64,000 nt of DNA from Methylobacter sp. (GCA_030653175.1 JAURZV010000105.1:33929-97928), one strand, 5' to 3'. Positions 18,171 through 28,233 are shown, numbered from the stretch's first letter. Program-made: numbers and translations. Notes: generated from the sequence alone by a model not told the origin.

Positions 18171-20473
18171 ACGTTTTCTTGCGCCAGTTCCACGGATGCC
18201 GCACCCGGTTGGGCGACGACGGGCCGAAAGCCGGGCAGGCGCACCTCGATGGCCGGCGCTGCGCCATGCCAGGCGCCGCGCCAGGCGACGGTCACGCGTC
18301 CGGTGTCTTCACTGCGCTCGGCGGTGAGTGAGACCGGGCCGAAGGCCGTCGGCGCGGGGCCGAACGTCAGCAGCGCCGCGCCGCCCGCGAGCCAGCGCGC
18401 CGGCACGCCCTGGCACAGAATCAGACTTTCATCCTCCTCACGCACGAAACAGTTGCGCATCATCAGCACCCACTCCGCCGCCGCCCACACATGCTGACCG
18501 TCACCCATGCAGCCGCCGCGGGTGCGCGGGTGTATCGCCTCGGGCCACTGGCCGGTGGGCGAGGCCAGCTTTGCGACCGCGTCCATCAGTGCCAGGTAGC
18601 GGGGGTCGCCGGCGCGCAGCAGCACCTGGGCCAGGTGCAGGGTCAGGTAAGGGTTGATGCCGGAGTGAATCATGTCCTGGAAAAACCCGCCCTCAACCAG
18701 GCAGTGCTCCAGCAGAAACTCGACCGTATCGAGCAGGCGCGGATCATCCGCCGCACAGAGTTGCGCCGGGTAGCCCACGGCCAGCGAGCCGATGGCGCCG
18801 GCGTCCAGACGGCGGTAGGGCGAGGCCGGCATCGCGGGCCGGCCGAGGCGCTTGGCCACCCCGGCGAGGCTGCGCTCGACGGCCTGCTGAAATTTTCCGG
18901 CTTCGCGTGTGAATTCCTCGCGCAAGGCGTCCTCGCCCGTGAGGCCGCACAGCGCCGCCGCCGAGCGCAGTCCGGCGATGCCCCAGAAGTCGTCCCAATA
19001 ATAATAGTCATTGGGGCCGAGATGCTCGGCGGAAAATCCCGCCGGCAGCAAGCCGGCGTGCGGGGCATCCGTATCTTCAGCCAGGCGCTTGCGCATGACC
19101 CAGCGCGCGCCCCGCTCGATAGCCTTGCGCCATTGCGGCTTGGGCGCGCGCCCCGTCAGTTCGCAGAAGCGGCGCATGATCCACAGCGCCTCGCCGTTGG
19201 AGTCCCATTCGCCATCCTGGGAATGAAAATAGCCGAGCGCGGTCTGGCGGGGCGGAAAGCGGTCCAGCGCGCGCTCGGCACGCTCGGTTAAACCGGCGCA
19301 CAACAGGCCGTGAATGATGAAAGCGGCATCGCGGAACCAGAAGCGCTTGTAGGTATACGGGCCGGGATAAACGTCATCGGGCGAGTGCAGAATCAGCGTG
19401 CGCAACGCCGCATCGTACAGGAACTGAAAATGCGCATCGGGAACGCGCAATTGACAGTGACCATGCAGGCTTTTTTCCCAAGAGCTGTCAGGTAGCCGCG
19501 CGGTCTTATGGGAGTTCCCCAGCGGCACGCTGACGCGGATCGTGCGCTGCTGGCCGGGTTCCAGCCTGAACAGTGCCGCCGCCGTGACCATGCCCACCTC
19601 GCAAACGCCGCGCTGCTGATCCTCAAGGTCGTGCAGATGGATATACACATCGCCGGCCCGGTAGCCGGATACATGATGCCGTTCTGCCGGGGCGTCGAAC
19701 TCAACGGCCCGCTGTCCCTCAATATTCCAAGCGTTGCGTTCAGGCGACAGTATCACTTCATGGATGAAACTGATCCCCTCCGGGTTATAAGGGCGTAGCG
19801 CCAGCACCAGCCAGCCTGCGCAATCCGCGTGCGCGGTCAGCGCCAGCTCACAGATCGGCTGAGCGGAGGTCGGCTTGACCGTAGCGCGGCTGGTCAGCTC
19901 AAGTCCCGCCGCGCGGCTTGCCGTGACGATGTCCACCCCGTCGCCGATGTCGAGGCGCTGCTCGGTCGCTCCCGGCATCCTGCCTCCCGCGACACTGGCG
20001 CATCCCTGCACGGCGCAGGTATCGGTGCGCGAGGGCAGCAGCCAGCGCCCGTCGTCGGTCATGATCCAGCCTTCCAGCGACCAGCCGTCGAACAGCGGCG
20101 TGAGCAAGCCGCGCGGGTCAACGATGGGCAGTTCCGGGCAGTCGGGCCGGCCGACGGCGGTCCAGTTGCGGTGGGTGAGATTGACATGGGTAATGGAGAA
20201 GGCCCGCGGCACGAAGGCGTCGTCATGGGGATCGAACTGGCGCTCGATCCAGTAAGGCCACACCCAGTCCAGGTTGTGCTGGATCACCCGGCTGTTGATG
20301 AGGCCGCGGGCGTGGAACACCACCCCGGCGCGCAACAGCTCGATGGGTTCGCCCACCTCGGAGGGCTGAGCGAAGCGGTGCAGACCCGCCAGCACGCTCA
20401 TCGGATCGAGAAAACCGTGGGCGCGAGCCACGCGACGAATCAAAAAGCGCCAGGGTAACCATTTCATCCACAT
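18167..20473 (-). CDS. six-hairpin (alpha/alpha) glycosidase, amyloglucosidase-like
   Basis: A 768-residue protein from the ATG at 20473, which overlaps the TGA of the upstream gene as TGATG; a longer in-frame start at 20590 would run inside that gene and is rejected. The N-terminal ~350 residues are beta-rich. The C-terminal half looks like an (alpha/alpha)6 glycosidase of the glycogen-debranching/GH15/GH63 kind: YKRFWFRDAAFIIHGLL, DGEWDSNGEALWIM and NDYYYWDDFWGIAGL contain candidate acidic residues. No signal peptide is seen, so it is probably cytoplasmic. The substrate is unknown; in this operon it may trim or recycle a glycan made by the GT4 enzyme. Confidence 0.75.
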   Translation of the reverse strand: MWMKWLPWRFLIRRVARAHGFLDPMSVLAGLHRFAQPSEVGEPIELLRAGVVFHARGLINSRVIQHNLDWVWPYWIERQFDPHDDAFVPRAFSITHVNLTHRNWTAVGRPDCPELPIVDPRGLLTPLFDGWSLEGWIMTDDGRWLLPSRTDTCAVQGCASVAGGRMPGATEQRLDIGDGVDIVTASRAAGLELTSRATVKPTSAQPICELALTAHADCAGWLVLALRPYNPEGISFIHEVILSPERNAWNIEGQRAVEFDAPAERHHVSGYRAGDVYIHLHDLEDQQRGVCEVGMVTAAALFRLEPGQQRTIRVSVPLGNSHKTARLPDSSWEKSLHGHCQLRVPDAHFQFLYDAALRTLILHSPDDVYPGPYTYKRFWFRDAAFIIHGLLCAGLTERAERALDRFPPRQTALGYFHSQDGEWDSNGEALWIMRRFCELTGRAPKPQWRKAIERGARWVMRKRLAEDTDAPHAGLLPAGFSAEHLGPNDYYYWDDFWGIAGLRSAAALCGLTGEDALREEFTREAGKFQQAVERSLAGVAKRLGRPAMPASPYRRLDAGAIGSLAVGYPAQLCAADDPRLLDTVEFLLEHCLVEGGFFQDMIHSGINPYLTLHLAQVLLRAGDPRYLALMDAVAKLASPTGQWPEAIHPRTRGGCMGDGQHVWAAAEWVLMMRNCFVREEDESLILCQGVPARWLAGGAALLTFGPAPTAFGPVSLTAERSEDTGRVTVAWRGAWHGAAPAIEVRLPGFRPVVAQPGAASVELAQENV

Positions 20474-21204
20474 CAGTTGTCTCCTTCTTTCATTGTTTGC
20501 ATGTATTTGGCCAAGGCCCGGCGGGCCAGGCGATTGAAATAGATTAGCAAGGCGATGGTCGCGACAAAACCGCCGCCGTAGAGACCCCATTCCAGCGACG
20601 TGCGTTCCGCGTTGCGCGTCCCCAAGGTGACGGTCTCGACGGCGATCGAACCAAGATACACCATGTACAGCGCGAACGGGATGCCGCCGACGAAGGTGCC
20701 CACTACGAAACCGCGCAGCGAAAAGCGCGTCAGCCCGAAGAAGTAATTGGACAGCTTGAAGGGGAAGAACGGCACCAGCCGGCTCAGCAACACGATCTTC
20801 CAGCCCTGCGGCGTGATTTCATCGCTGACCAGCTTCAGCCTGGCATGCGCCAGGACGAAGCGCGCGGCCCGCGCACCGAACAGGTGGCGCGCAATCAGGA
20901 AAGCGAGCGTCGCGCCCAAGGTCTCGCCGACCACCACGTAGACCGTACCCTCCACCACGCCGAACACAAACCCGGCACCGGTGGTGAGCATCGCCCCCGG
21001 CAGCACCAGCACCACCACCAGCATCATGATCAGGATGAACAACAGCGGCGCCCACGCGCCCTGTACGTCCAGCCATGCGTCCAGGCGCTCCAGCAACTGG
21101 AGCGCCTGCTCGTGGGTGCTTAAATAAATCAGTACAGCGAGGACGGCGGCCATGAACAGGATGCTGACGGCGATGCTCCAGGCTGGCGACGCTCCTCGAA
21201 TCAT
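20473..21204 (-). CDS. TVP38/TMEM64 (DedA-superfamily) membrane protein
   Basis: A 243-residue polytopic membrane protein. The conserved family block is clear: FVFGVVEGTVYVVVGETLGA, then the amphipathic RLVPFFPFKLSNYFFGLT motif and VVGTFVGGIPFALYMVYLGS. VTT-domain proteins are implicated in phospholipid scrambling and undecaprenyl- or lipid-phosphate flipping (family knowledge). It sits upstream of and overlaps the glycosidase gene, consistent with moving a lipid handled by the neighbouring glycosyltransferase. Seventy bases separate it from the ceramidase-like remnant. Confidence 0.85.
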   Translation of the reverse strand: MIRGASPAWSIAVSILFMAAVLAVLIYLSTHEQALQLLERLDAWLDVQGAWAPLLFILIMMLVVVLVLPGAMLTTGAGFVFGVVEGTVYVVVGETLGATLAFLIARHLFGARAARFVLAHARLKLVSDEITPQGWKIVLLSRLVPFFPFKLSNYFFGLTRFSLRGFVVGTFVGGIPFALYMVYLGSIAVETVTLGTRNAERTSLEWGLYGGGFVATIALLIYFNRLARRALAKYMQTMKEGDN

Positions 21205-21273
21205 GGCATCCCTTTGAAGGCTTTTCGCGACGATTGCGCATAGAACGTGGACAGGGCTTCCGTCATTTCAGCC

Positions 21274-21739
21274 TCACAAGATTCGGCGCCGCTTCAAATG
21301 CCGCACGATCCAATACGCCGCCGGCGCGGCGATCACATGCTTGGCCGTGTGGCCGCTGACGAGGTCGCCGGTCGGTATGAAAATCAGGCGGTCGCTCAAG
21401 TCGAACAGCAAGGCCGGCGCATAAAACCCGATGACGGCCAGGATGTCGCGGTCGCCGCTGTAACGCGACGGATAAAGCCAGAGCAGCAGCGGAGTGAGCT
21501 GCATCAGGCCGTAAGTCGCCCATACCGTGCGCTTCGCTCGCCATTGCCGCCCGATCCCACACCAGCCGCCCGTTGTCGAGCGCCAAGTGTAGAAACCCGA
21601 GCCGAAGCCGACCAGAATGGCGGCGAAAAAAAACAGTGCGTAGGGCAGCGCCGCGCAAGAAGCGCAGGCCGACCGCCGCCACCAGCAGCCACAGGTCAAG
21701 TGCTTTCGTGCGTGGACTGGTGTTGCGCCAAGTACTCAT
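21274..21739 (-). pseudogene. ceramidase-family (alkaline phytoceramidase-like) membrane protein, frameshifted
   Basis: The gene begins at ATG 21739, overlapping the stop of the hydrolase by ATGA. Its first ~27 codons (MSTWRNTSPRTKALDLWLL...) are in one frame. The next conserved block (ALPYALFFFAAILVGFGSGFY) is in another, the following one (LALDNGRLVWDRAAMASE) is back in the first, and the end (LLFDLSDRLIFIPTG, DLVSGHTAKHVIAAPAAYW) is again in the second. The blocks in order match the ceramidase superfamily, including the SGHTxKH histidines. At least three indels are needed, one of them a missing C at TAC(C)AC, and the middle membrane segments seem lost. It is therefore called inactive unless the sequence contains errors. 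Confidence 0.68.
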
Positions 21740-22965
21740 ACCGCCTCCCCGCGCTGCGCCAGCAGCAGATCGATCACCCGCCACAGCCGCCATAGGTCGG
21801 GGATATCCTCGCTCCAGAAGCGCCACGAGAACAGATTGGAAAAACTCAGTTCGACATGACCGAGGACGTGATTGATGAGGAACACTCTGGCCTGCCCCTG
21901 CGGCACGGCGGCGGCGAGCGCCAAGCTCTCCGGGTAGGGAATGAGATTGTCGTTCCTGCCGTGCACCAGGATGAGGCGCGCTTTGAGCGGCTTCAGATCG
22001 TGGCGCGCCAGGTCGAGGCCTTCTATATCCGCACGCATGGCCGCGGGCAGACTTGCGAGCAGTTCGGCAAAGTGTGCGTGGTCGGTATTGATGGCCAGCG
22101 CATACACTGCCTGGGCCTCGTTGCTCAATTCCGTAGCGAGCGGCGTCAGGTCGGCTTGAGAGTCGCGCATGCGCAGCGCCACCATCCGGTCAAACACCCT
22201 GCGATCACCGTCCGCCAGATAGTCCAGGCTGGAATAAACCAGTACCATTTTGCCGGTGTCGTCCGGGGTGATGTAATGCCACTTGCCCGCATGTTCAAAC
22301 CAGCCGGTGGTGAAGAAGCGCATCGCGCGCGGCAGGTCGTGGTAGCCGCCGAGGCCTACGATGAAGCGTACCTGTTCCCGGATGTCGTCTGCCAGTGCAG
22401 CGAGTAGCGCGGGACCGACCGAATAGCTGAAGGCGAACATACCGACACGGCCGTCAGAGGCGAGTTCGGGTCGTCCGGCCAGCCAGGCGAACGCATCCGC
22501 GATCTCCCGAGTATCCGAGGGGCGGATGCGCAGCTCGCGAAAACCCTCCATCTCGGGCGCCAGCACCGCAAAGCCGACGCGCGCCAGGGTGGTTGTAAAG
22601 GCGACAAAACGCGGGTCATTCTTGCCCTGCGGTACTGCACCCGGAACGGCAACAATGGCAGCACGGGGGCAGTTAGTGTCGAGCTTAACTGCCCCCTGTG
22701 AATCGGCGGTAACCGAGGGATATGCACAGCCCTCAATCTCGTTGGGCAGGTAAAGATCAGCGCGGCGCGGCCGCCCCGACACCGTATATTCAATGGTGCG
22801 CCGCAGCGGCGCGGCGGTCGTCTGTTTGAGCCTGGAGTCGGCATCGCCGGCAGCGAAATCCTGCAGCAGCAGCGCGGCTTCAAAGTGACGCGTCGGCGCG
22901 CAGCCCGCCAGCAACAGGAGAAGGAGCGCCAGGAGGTACGCCGAGGCAAGTACGCCGCGTATCAT
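21736..22965 (-). CDS. lipoprotein alpha/beta hydrolase
   Basis: About 409 residues from the ATG at 22965; the open frame continues up to 23052, but the signal peptide (MIRGVLASAYLLALLLLLLA, then GC) fits a start at 22965. The lipobox LLAGC marks a lipoprotein. The body is an alpha/beta hydrolase: nucleophile region GMFAFSYSVGP (Ser in a non-canonical A-F-S-Y-S), acid region LVHGRNDNLIPYPES and a late HVLGHVEL histidine. It is the first gene of the GC-rich operon. The substrate is unknown; an ester or amide lipid substrate would suit the neighbours. The GxSxG motif lacks its glycines, which is unusual and lowers certainty of catalysis. Confidence 0.75.
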   Translation of the reverse strand: MIRGVLASAYLLALLLLLLAGCAPTRHFEAALLLQDFAAGDADSRLKQTTAAPLRRTIEYTVSGRPRRADLYLPNEIEGCAYPSVTADSQGAVKLDTNCPRAAIVAVPGAVPQGKNDPRFVAFTTTLARVGFAVLAPEMEGFRELRIRPSDTREIADAFAWLAGRPELASDGRVGMFAFSYSVGPALLAALADDIREQVRFIVGLGGYHDLPRAMRFFTTGWFEHAGKWHYITPDDTGKMVLVYSSLDYLADGDRRVFDRMVALRMRDSQADLTPLATELSNEAQAVYALAINTDHAHFAELLASLPAAMRADIEGLDLARHDLKPLKARLILVHGRNDNLIPYPESLALAAAVPQGQARVFLINHVLGHVELSFSNLFSWRFWSEDIPDLWRLWRVIDLLLAQRGEAV

Positions 22966-23074
22966 GCGGGGAGAACATGATCGCATGGAACTATACAAAT
23001 AACACACCACGGCATCGTCTATGCAGGGCAAACGCATTAAAATATTTAACAAAATAAGACATTAGGTGATTTCC

Positions 23075-23497
23075 TCAAATTAGTTTACCCATCAGGATGT
23101 CCCATTTGGGCAGGATTGGGTTACGTTCCAGTCTGACTTCAATCGCCAACATTGCTGTCTTGGACAGTGAAATTCCTTCCCATGTCATGCTTCTTGCCCA
23201 TTCCAGCATGGTTTCGGCGGTTACCCATCTGGCGCCATTCCAATGCTGCTCCAAAATACCCCAGCAACGCTCAATCGGATTGTACTTGCTGTGATAAGAG
23301 GTGGATAGTACAACAGTTGGACTATTTTACTGGTAGGTCGGCAAATTCCATCATACGCTTAAGGAACTGCAACGCACACCACTGTTTTCCGGGCCATTGT
23401 CGACCTTGATCCGGATGTGCGCGATAGCCGCCCGATCATGCGCGGAGGTATTTTTCCACCAGCCCATCAACCTATAGTAGCCGGAGCTGGTAAAGCG
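23075..23497 (-). pseudogene. ISAzo13-type transposase remnant
   Basis: Reading the minus strand, the blocks IRIKVDNGPENSG, FLKRMMEFADL, YHSKYNPIERCWGILEQHWN and TMLEWARSMTWEGI appear in order, ending at a TGA (23077-23075). These match the catalytic C-terminal half of ISAzo13-family transposases. The blocks are out of frame around 23330-23370, and everything upstream of the SGYYRLMGWWKN block near 23497 is missing. No terminal inverted repeats were recognised. It is a dead fragment immediately beside the GC-rich operon. Confidence 0.72.
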
Positions 23498-23511
23498 ACA
23501 TTTGAAATACC

Positions 23512-23545
23512 CTCACCCTAGCCCTCTCCCGAGGAGAGAGGGGAC
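23512..23545. repeat. CCCTCTCC palindromic repeat
   Basis: CCCTCTCCCGAGGAGAGAGG is a short hairpin following CCCTCACCCTAG, a type of dispersed intergenic repeat. It abuts the broken end of the transposase remnant. The remaining bases up to 23667 hold no recognisable gene. Confidence 0.5.
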
Positions 23546-23667
23546 TTTGTTGCCTTACCAACTTCAGATCCTATACCATGGCTTAATGCAAGTCATTCAG
23601 GTATTTCAATTCACAACGCTTTGGCTAACTGATTTTTTTAGGTTTACCGAACATCGTCTTATTCGAA

Positions 23668-26600
23668 CTATTGCTCCAGCAATAACCTGGCAAACTCGTC
23701 AGCCGGTACAGGTTTGCTTTTGAGATAGCCTTGGTAAGCGTCGCAGCCTTTGTCCTGCAAGAATGCCAATTGCTCGACCGTCTCCCTCCACGCCTTCCGC
23801 CAGGACTTTAAAACCCAGCATATGCCCCATAGCAATAATAGTGGCGGCAATTTCCATATCGTCTTGAAGATGAGGGATATCATCAATAAAGCTCTTGTCT
23901 ATTTTCAACGAGTCCAAAGGAAAATGCTTGAGATAGGCCAATGACGAATAACCGGTGCCAAAGTCGTCAATAGCGAAACGCACCCCCTGGGAACGTAAAT
24001 TATTCAGGAGCCCCATAACCTTATTTTGGCTCTCCATCAGCCCACTTTCAGTCATTTCCAACTCCAGCTGTTCTGCCGGGAAACCGGTTTCACTCAGCAC
24101 AGCAGTAACCAAAGCACCAATGTCAGACCGACGGAATTGGTGAGCGGACACATTGACTGCCAAAGTTAACGGCGGCAAACCCGCATCCAGCCATTGCTTG
24201 CCTTGGCGGCAGGTTTCCCGCAATACCCATGCGCCAATCTCTAAAATCAGGCCGGTTTCTTCAGCAAGGGGAATGAAGTGAACGGGCGCAATCAGCCCCT
24301 CAATCGGATCCAGCCAGCGCACTAACGCTTCCGCTCCGATAATGCGTCCCGTGACAATATCGACCTGTGGTTGGTAGAAAATCCGTAACTCCTGCTGTTC
24401 AATGGCTTTGCGTAACCGGGCTTCCAGCGCGATGCGCTTACGGGCGGCCAAGGTCAGGTCTTCGGAATAATAGGCAAAACAACCGCGCCCTTCGGCTTTG
24501 GCTTTGCTCAGCGCCGCATCTGCGTAACTTATCAATGTGTCGGGGCTGTCACCGTGCTGAGAATATAGGCTTATACCAATGCTGGCGGTAATGTGTATCT
24601 CGTCACCCTGGCTTAAATAGAAAGGCTTGCTCAAAATAGCGATAATCTGTTCAGCCACCCGTGCGGCATCTTCCGTATGCGTAATGTCTTCCAGCAGCAT
24701 GATAAACTCATCGCCACCCAGATGGGCAAGCAAGTCCACTTTACGCAATCTGGCAACTATGTCTACTTTACGCAACCGGGTCGCTATTCTTGTAGCGACT
24801 TGTTGCAGCAGTTCGTCACCGGCCAGATATCCCAGACTGTCATTAATCACTTTGAATCGATCCAAATCCAGCATCATCAACGCAAGTTGTTTGCCGTCAC
24901 GTCGCTCCACTTCGATGCTGTGTTTCAATCGCTCAAGCAGCAGACGACGGTTAGGCAGCTTGGTCAGCGAGTCATAAAAAATCAGATCGTGAATGGTTTC
25001 CTCCGCCTTTTTGCGCTGAGAAATGTCGTCAAAAGTCCCAACGTAATTGATTATATTGCCTTCAGCATTGGTCACCGCGGTAATGGTAATCCGTTCGGGA
25101 TAGACATCGCCGCACTTGCGTCGATTCCAGATTTCGGATTGCCAGTAGCCGTCACGAACCAAGCTTTCCCACATAGTTTGATAAAACTTCGCATCCTGAT
25201 AACCGGACTTGAGCAATGCAGGCGTCTGACCGATGGCTTCTTCGGCGCTGTACCCGGTGATCCGGATAAATGCCTGATTGACCTTGAGGATAACCTGATT
25301 GGTATCGGTGATCATCATGGCCTCCTGGGTCTCGAAGGCGATAGCGGCAATACGAAGATCGGCTTCAGCCTGTTTACGCTCGGTTATGTCGCGAATGATA
25401 GCGGTAACGAACCAATCTTCGGAAGCCTCCCACTTTGCCAGCGAAAGTTCCAGCGGAAATTCGCTCCCATCCTTATGCAGCCCGGCTAATTCGACTGTTT
25501 TGCCGTTAATGTGCGACACTCCGCCGGATAACACCCGGTTCATAGGCAAGATGCCGGTCGAAGTATCGCTGCGGCATCAGTAGCGTCAACGGCTGCCCGG
25601 CAACCTCGGTTTCCGTATAACCAAAGATAGTCTCAGCGCCCCGGTTCCAGCCCATAATATTTCCTGCATTACTTGATGTAATAATGGCGTCGTTGGCGGA
25701 ATAGGTTACCGCCCGGTATCGCGCCTCGCGCTCCAGCAACTTCTGCTCAGCCTTCTTGCGCTCATTGATGTCGTATAACACAACCAGATGAACACTTCCC
25801 AAGGACTGCTTGATGGACGAGGCATTCGCCAGCACGGTTTTAGTCGATCCGCTATGACACCGTATATTGAGCTCTACAGGATTGAATTGACTATCATCAT
25901 GCAATACTGCTTCAAGTGTTGTTTGCCAGGTAGCAGCCATCCATTTCCGGTATTCCGGATCAGGGCTTGCCTTTGCCCACCAATCAGCCAGGGTTGGAAT
26001 ATCCTCCAACGTGTAACCGAAGGTTTGAATAAACGCAGGATTCAGGAATGTGATGTTTTGTTGGTCGTCATTCAGCACCATGGGAACCGGAGAAGCATCA
26101 ATGATTGAGCGTAGCCTTGTTTCGCTGGCCTTGTCTTCAAGGCGAGCCGCAAGCAGCGCATTAAAACCATCGGCCATTTCGTTGAAGCTGTCGCCAATCT
26201 GACGAAGTTCGTCGCACGTACCCAGATTAATACGTTCGCGTATATCACCGCCGGCGAACACGCGCGCCGAACGGGTAAGCGACTGAATACTGCCGATCAT
26301 CGCGTAATAGATGCCTATCAGAAAATAATGCACCACCAGTAATAACAGGACAGCAATGCCGATACTAACGTGCAGCTTATTTTTTGTACGTTGAATGCGC
26401 GCAGTAATCAGCGCTTCCGTCTTTGGCAGCAAGGTCCGAGCCATCTGCCGGTAACCTTTGTCGATAGCTGCCGTGGTCATCTTAAAGAAGTCTTCAGGGC
26501 TCGTGACAAAATGTTCGGCGATAATATCCGACTGCACAAGATCGACAATCTGACGCGCCGAATCGACTATATCTTCGGTTGCGACCAGTAACGAATTTTG

Positions 26601-27296
26601 TATTTCAGGATTGAATTGACCCGTTTTCTCAAGATTGATGATAAGAAACTTAAGCGCGTGACGGAGTTCGGCAATCAGGGCAATCATCTCGGCTTGCTGA
26701 TTTGCCGAGATTTGCTTTTGGGTCAAAATGCCGGTGCCAAAGGCGCGTATCTGTCCGAGCCTCTCAAGTGCCAGCGGCAGTTTGTTGACAGTCGTGTCGA
26801 TCAGGTAAAACGCATCGATATCCGAATCAAAGGTCAGCGCATAGTCATCAGCGACGCGCACCTCAAATACCAGCATCCGGTCGATCAGGTCGGTATGGGT
26901 GGTGAAATTTTCGTCCACCGTCCAATTAGACCAACCTTTTTGTAAACTATTCCAATCGGCTTTAAGTCGTCCCCAGTCTTCGCTCAAAACCAGATCGGCA
27001 GACAGCCGCTGTTCTATCGAGTCAAAAGCCGCAGCTGTTTCAATTTCCTTAGCATCACATTGATTGCGCATCGCTTCATTGCCGCCGAGAACGCCTGTCG
27101 ACAACCCACGGTGCTGTTGCATAAATTGCACGCCGCTGGAAATGGGCTTGATCAATTCAAGGCCTTCCAATTGTCGCTGCGAGGTACGGGCAATTTGATT
27201 AAGGTTTGCATAAAGACTGTACACGACCACGGTAATCGCGACGAGATATATCAGCCCCAGCACCATGAATTTTCTGGTGTAATCCAGCCGGTTCAT
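23668..27296 (-). pseudogene. membrane HAMP-PAS-GGDEF-EAL protein broken by two frameshifts
   Basis: Open frames at 25506-27296 and 23699-25549, plus a C-terminal piece ending at 23668, together encode one protein. The first part has TM1 (about 10-30), a periplasmic region, TM2 (about 307-328), HAMP and PAS domains. It stops inside a PAS domain at RYFDRHLA, where the second part resumes with NRVLSGGVSHINGKTVELAG. The second part carries PAS, GGDEF (LGGDEFIMLLEDI) and EAL (IGAEALVRW) domains. A four-base GGAG duplication near 23785-23790 shifts the frame after LAEGVE; the expected TVEQLAFLQDKGCDAYQGYL continues in the other frame to a stop at 23668. It would regulate cyclic di-GMP if intact. 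A 27-bp internal duplication lies just before GGDEF. Confidence 0.82.
24734..24787. repeat. 27-bp tandem duplication inside the GGDEF domain
   Basis: Two adjacent copies of a 27-base unit encode RLRKVDIVA and RLRKVDLLA directly before HLGGDEF. Other GGDEF domains have a single copy at this place. The copies differ at several bases, so the duplication is not brand-new. Confidence 0.75.
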
Positions 27297-27495
27297 CAGG
27301 GCAATAGCGGGGAAAACAGCTTATTCATGGTTCTTTATTTCCTTAATTCACGACATCTGAACATGATATGGCGGCAGAAAGCCGAATCCATTGTAAACAT
27401 GGGACCGATGACACATTCTTCCTGATTGATAATCCCGCTACTGGTTTAAATATAGTTGGTGAGCGAATTTTTTATCGACCTAACGGCGTCCGATT

Positions 27496-28095
27496 CTAAC
27501 TGAAATGCTTAGTTTCCTCCAGCGCAGATAACTCCGTCATCATATTAATGTTGCTGAATATTTCCGGCTCGTTACTAAAATCCACCTGAACCGAGTTCTG
27601 CTGAGCCAGCCAAACCGCGACTTTACGTTGACCATCAGCTAAGTAATCTTGCAGGCTGGTTTGCAATGCGGTCTTTATCGCCAAGAAAACCGGATGCAGC
27701 CTTATGCCGTCAAAGGCGACGGCAACATCGGCATTATTTTCCGCGCGGGTTAATAACAGCTTTTGTAAATGTTCCGTTTTAATTAACGGCGAATCACAAG
27801 GGATGACTACCAAGATATCGGCATCAGCATGAATCATTGCAGTTAATATGCCGGCCAAAGGACCGTCAAAACTGTCGGTTTGGTCGCTAATAACCGGCCA
27901 CCCGAATTGCCGATATTGGTCAATATTCCGATTCGCATTGATGAACGCACAATCCACAACAGGGGCCAGCGCGGCTATCGCATAACTGACCATCGGTCGG
28001 CCTTTAAAATTCACCAGGCCTTTATCCTGATTATTCATGCGCCGGGCACGGCCGCCGGCAAGAATCACGCCTGCTACTTTTGTTTGACTGTTCAT
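27496..28095 (-). CDS. mobA: molybdenum cofactor guanylyltransferase
   Basis: A 199-residue nucleotidyltransferase from ATG 28095, chosen because the family starts just before the GTP loop; an upstream in-frame ATG at 28209 would add a non-conserved 38 residues. The motif VILAGGRARRMNNQDKGLV (about residues 9-27) contains the G-x-S/A-x-R-M...K signature, and PCDSPLIKT is the metal-binding region. MobA attaches GMP to molybdopterin to give the guanine dinucleotide cofactor used by DMSO-reductase-family enzymes such as formate dehydrogenase. It lies about 1.5 kb from the fds operon on the opposite strand, an obvious functional link. Confidence 0.9.
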   Translation of the reverse strand: MNSQTKVAGVILAGGRARRMNNQDKGLVNFKGRPMVSYAIAALAPVVDCAFINANRNIDQYRQFGWPVISDQTDSFDGPLAGILTAMIHADADILVVIPCDSPLIKTEHLQKLLLTRAENNADVAVAFDGIRLHPVFLAIKTALQTSLQDYLADGQRKVAVWLAQQNSVQVDFSNEPEIFSNINMMTELSALEETKHFS

Positions 28096-28233
28096 AATGG
28101 TAAGCTTTGAATATCGTAGATAAGGGTCAAAATCGCTCAATCGACAGGCTATTCTCGCAAGCCTGTTGTTTATTGCAAGCTGTGCATGATCAGCTGCGGT
28201 AAAATACAAAAATAATTGATTTCAGGAAGATTT

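Noticed and set aside
16863..18497. Long plus-strand open frame of 544 codons opposite the GT4 and glycosidase genes
   Set aside because: It is the complement of high-GC coding sequence, is rich in Arg/His/Gly with no domain, and the minus-strand frames have complete motifs.
18167..20590. Longer start for the glycosidase at 20590
   Set aside because: It would run inside the TVP38/TMEM64 gene; the TGATG overlap at 20471-20475 gives a tidy start at 20473.
21263..21826. Single 187-codon frame for the ceramidase-like gene
   Set aside because: Only its first part and one middle block match the family; the most conserved C-terminal block lies in another frame, so it does not represent one protein.
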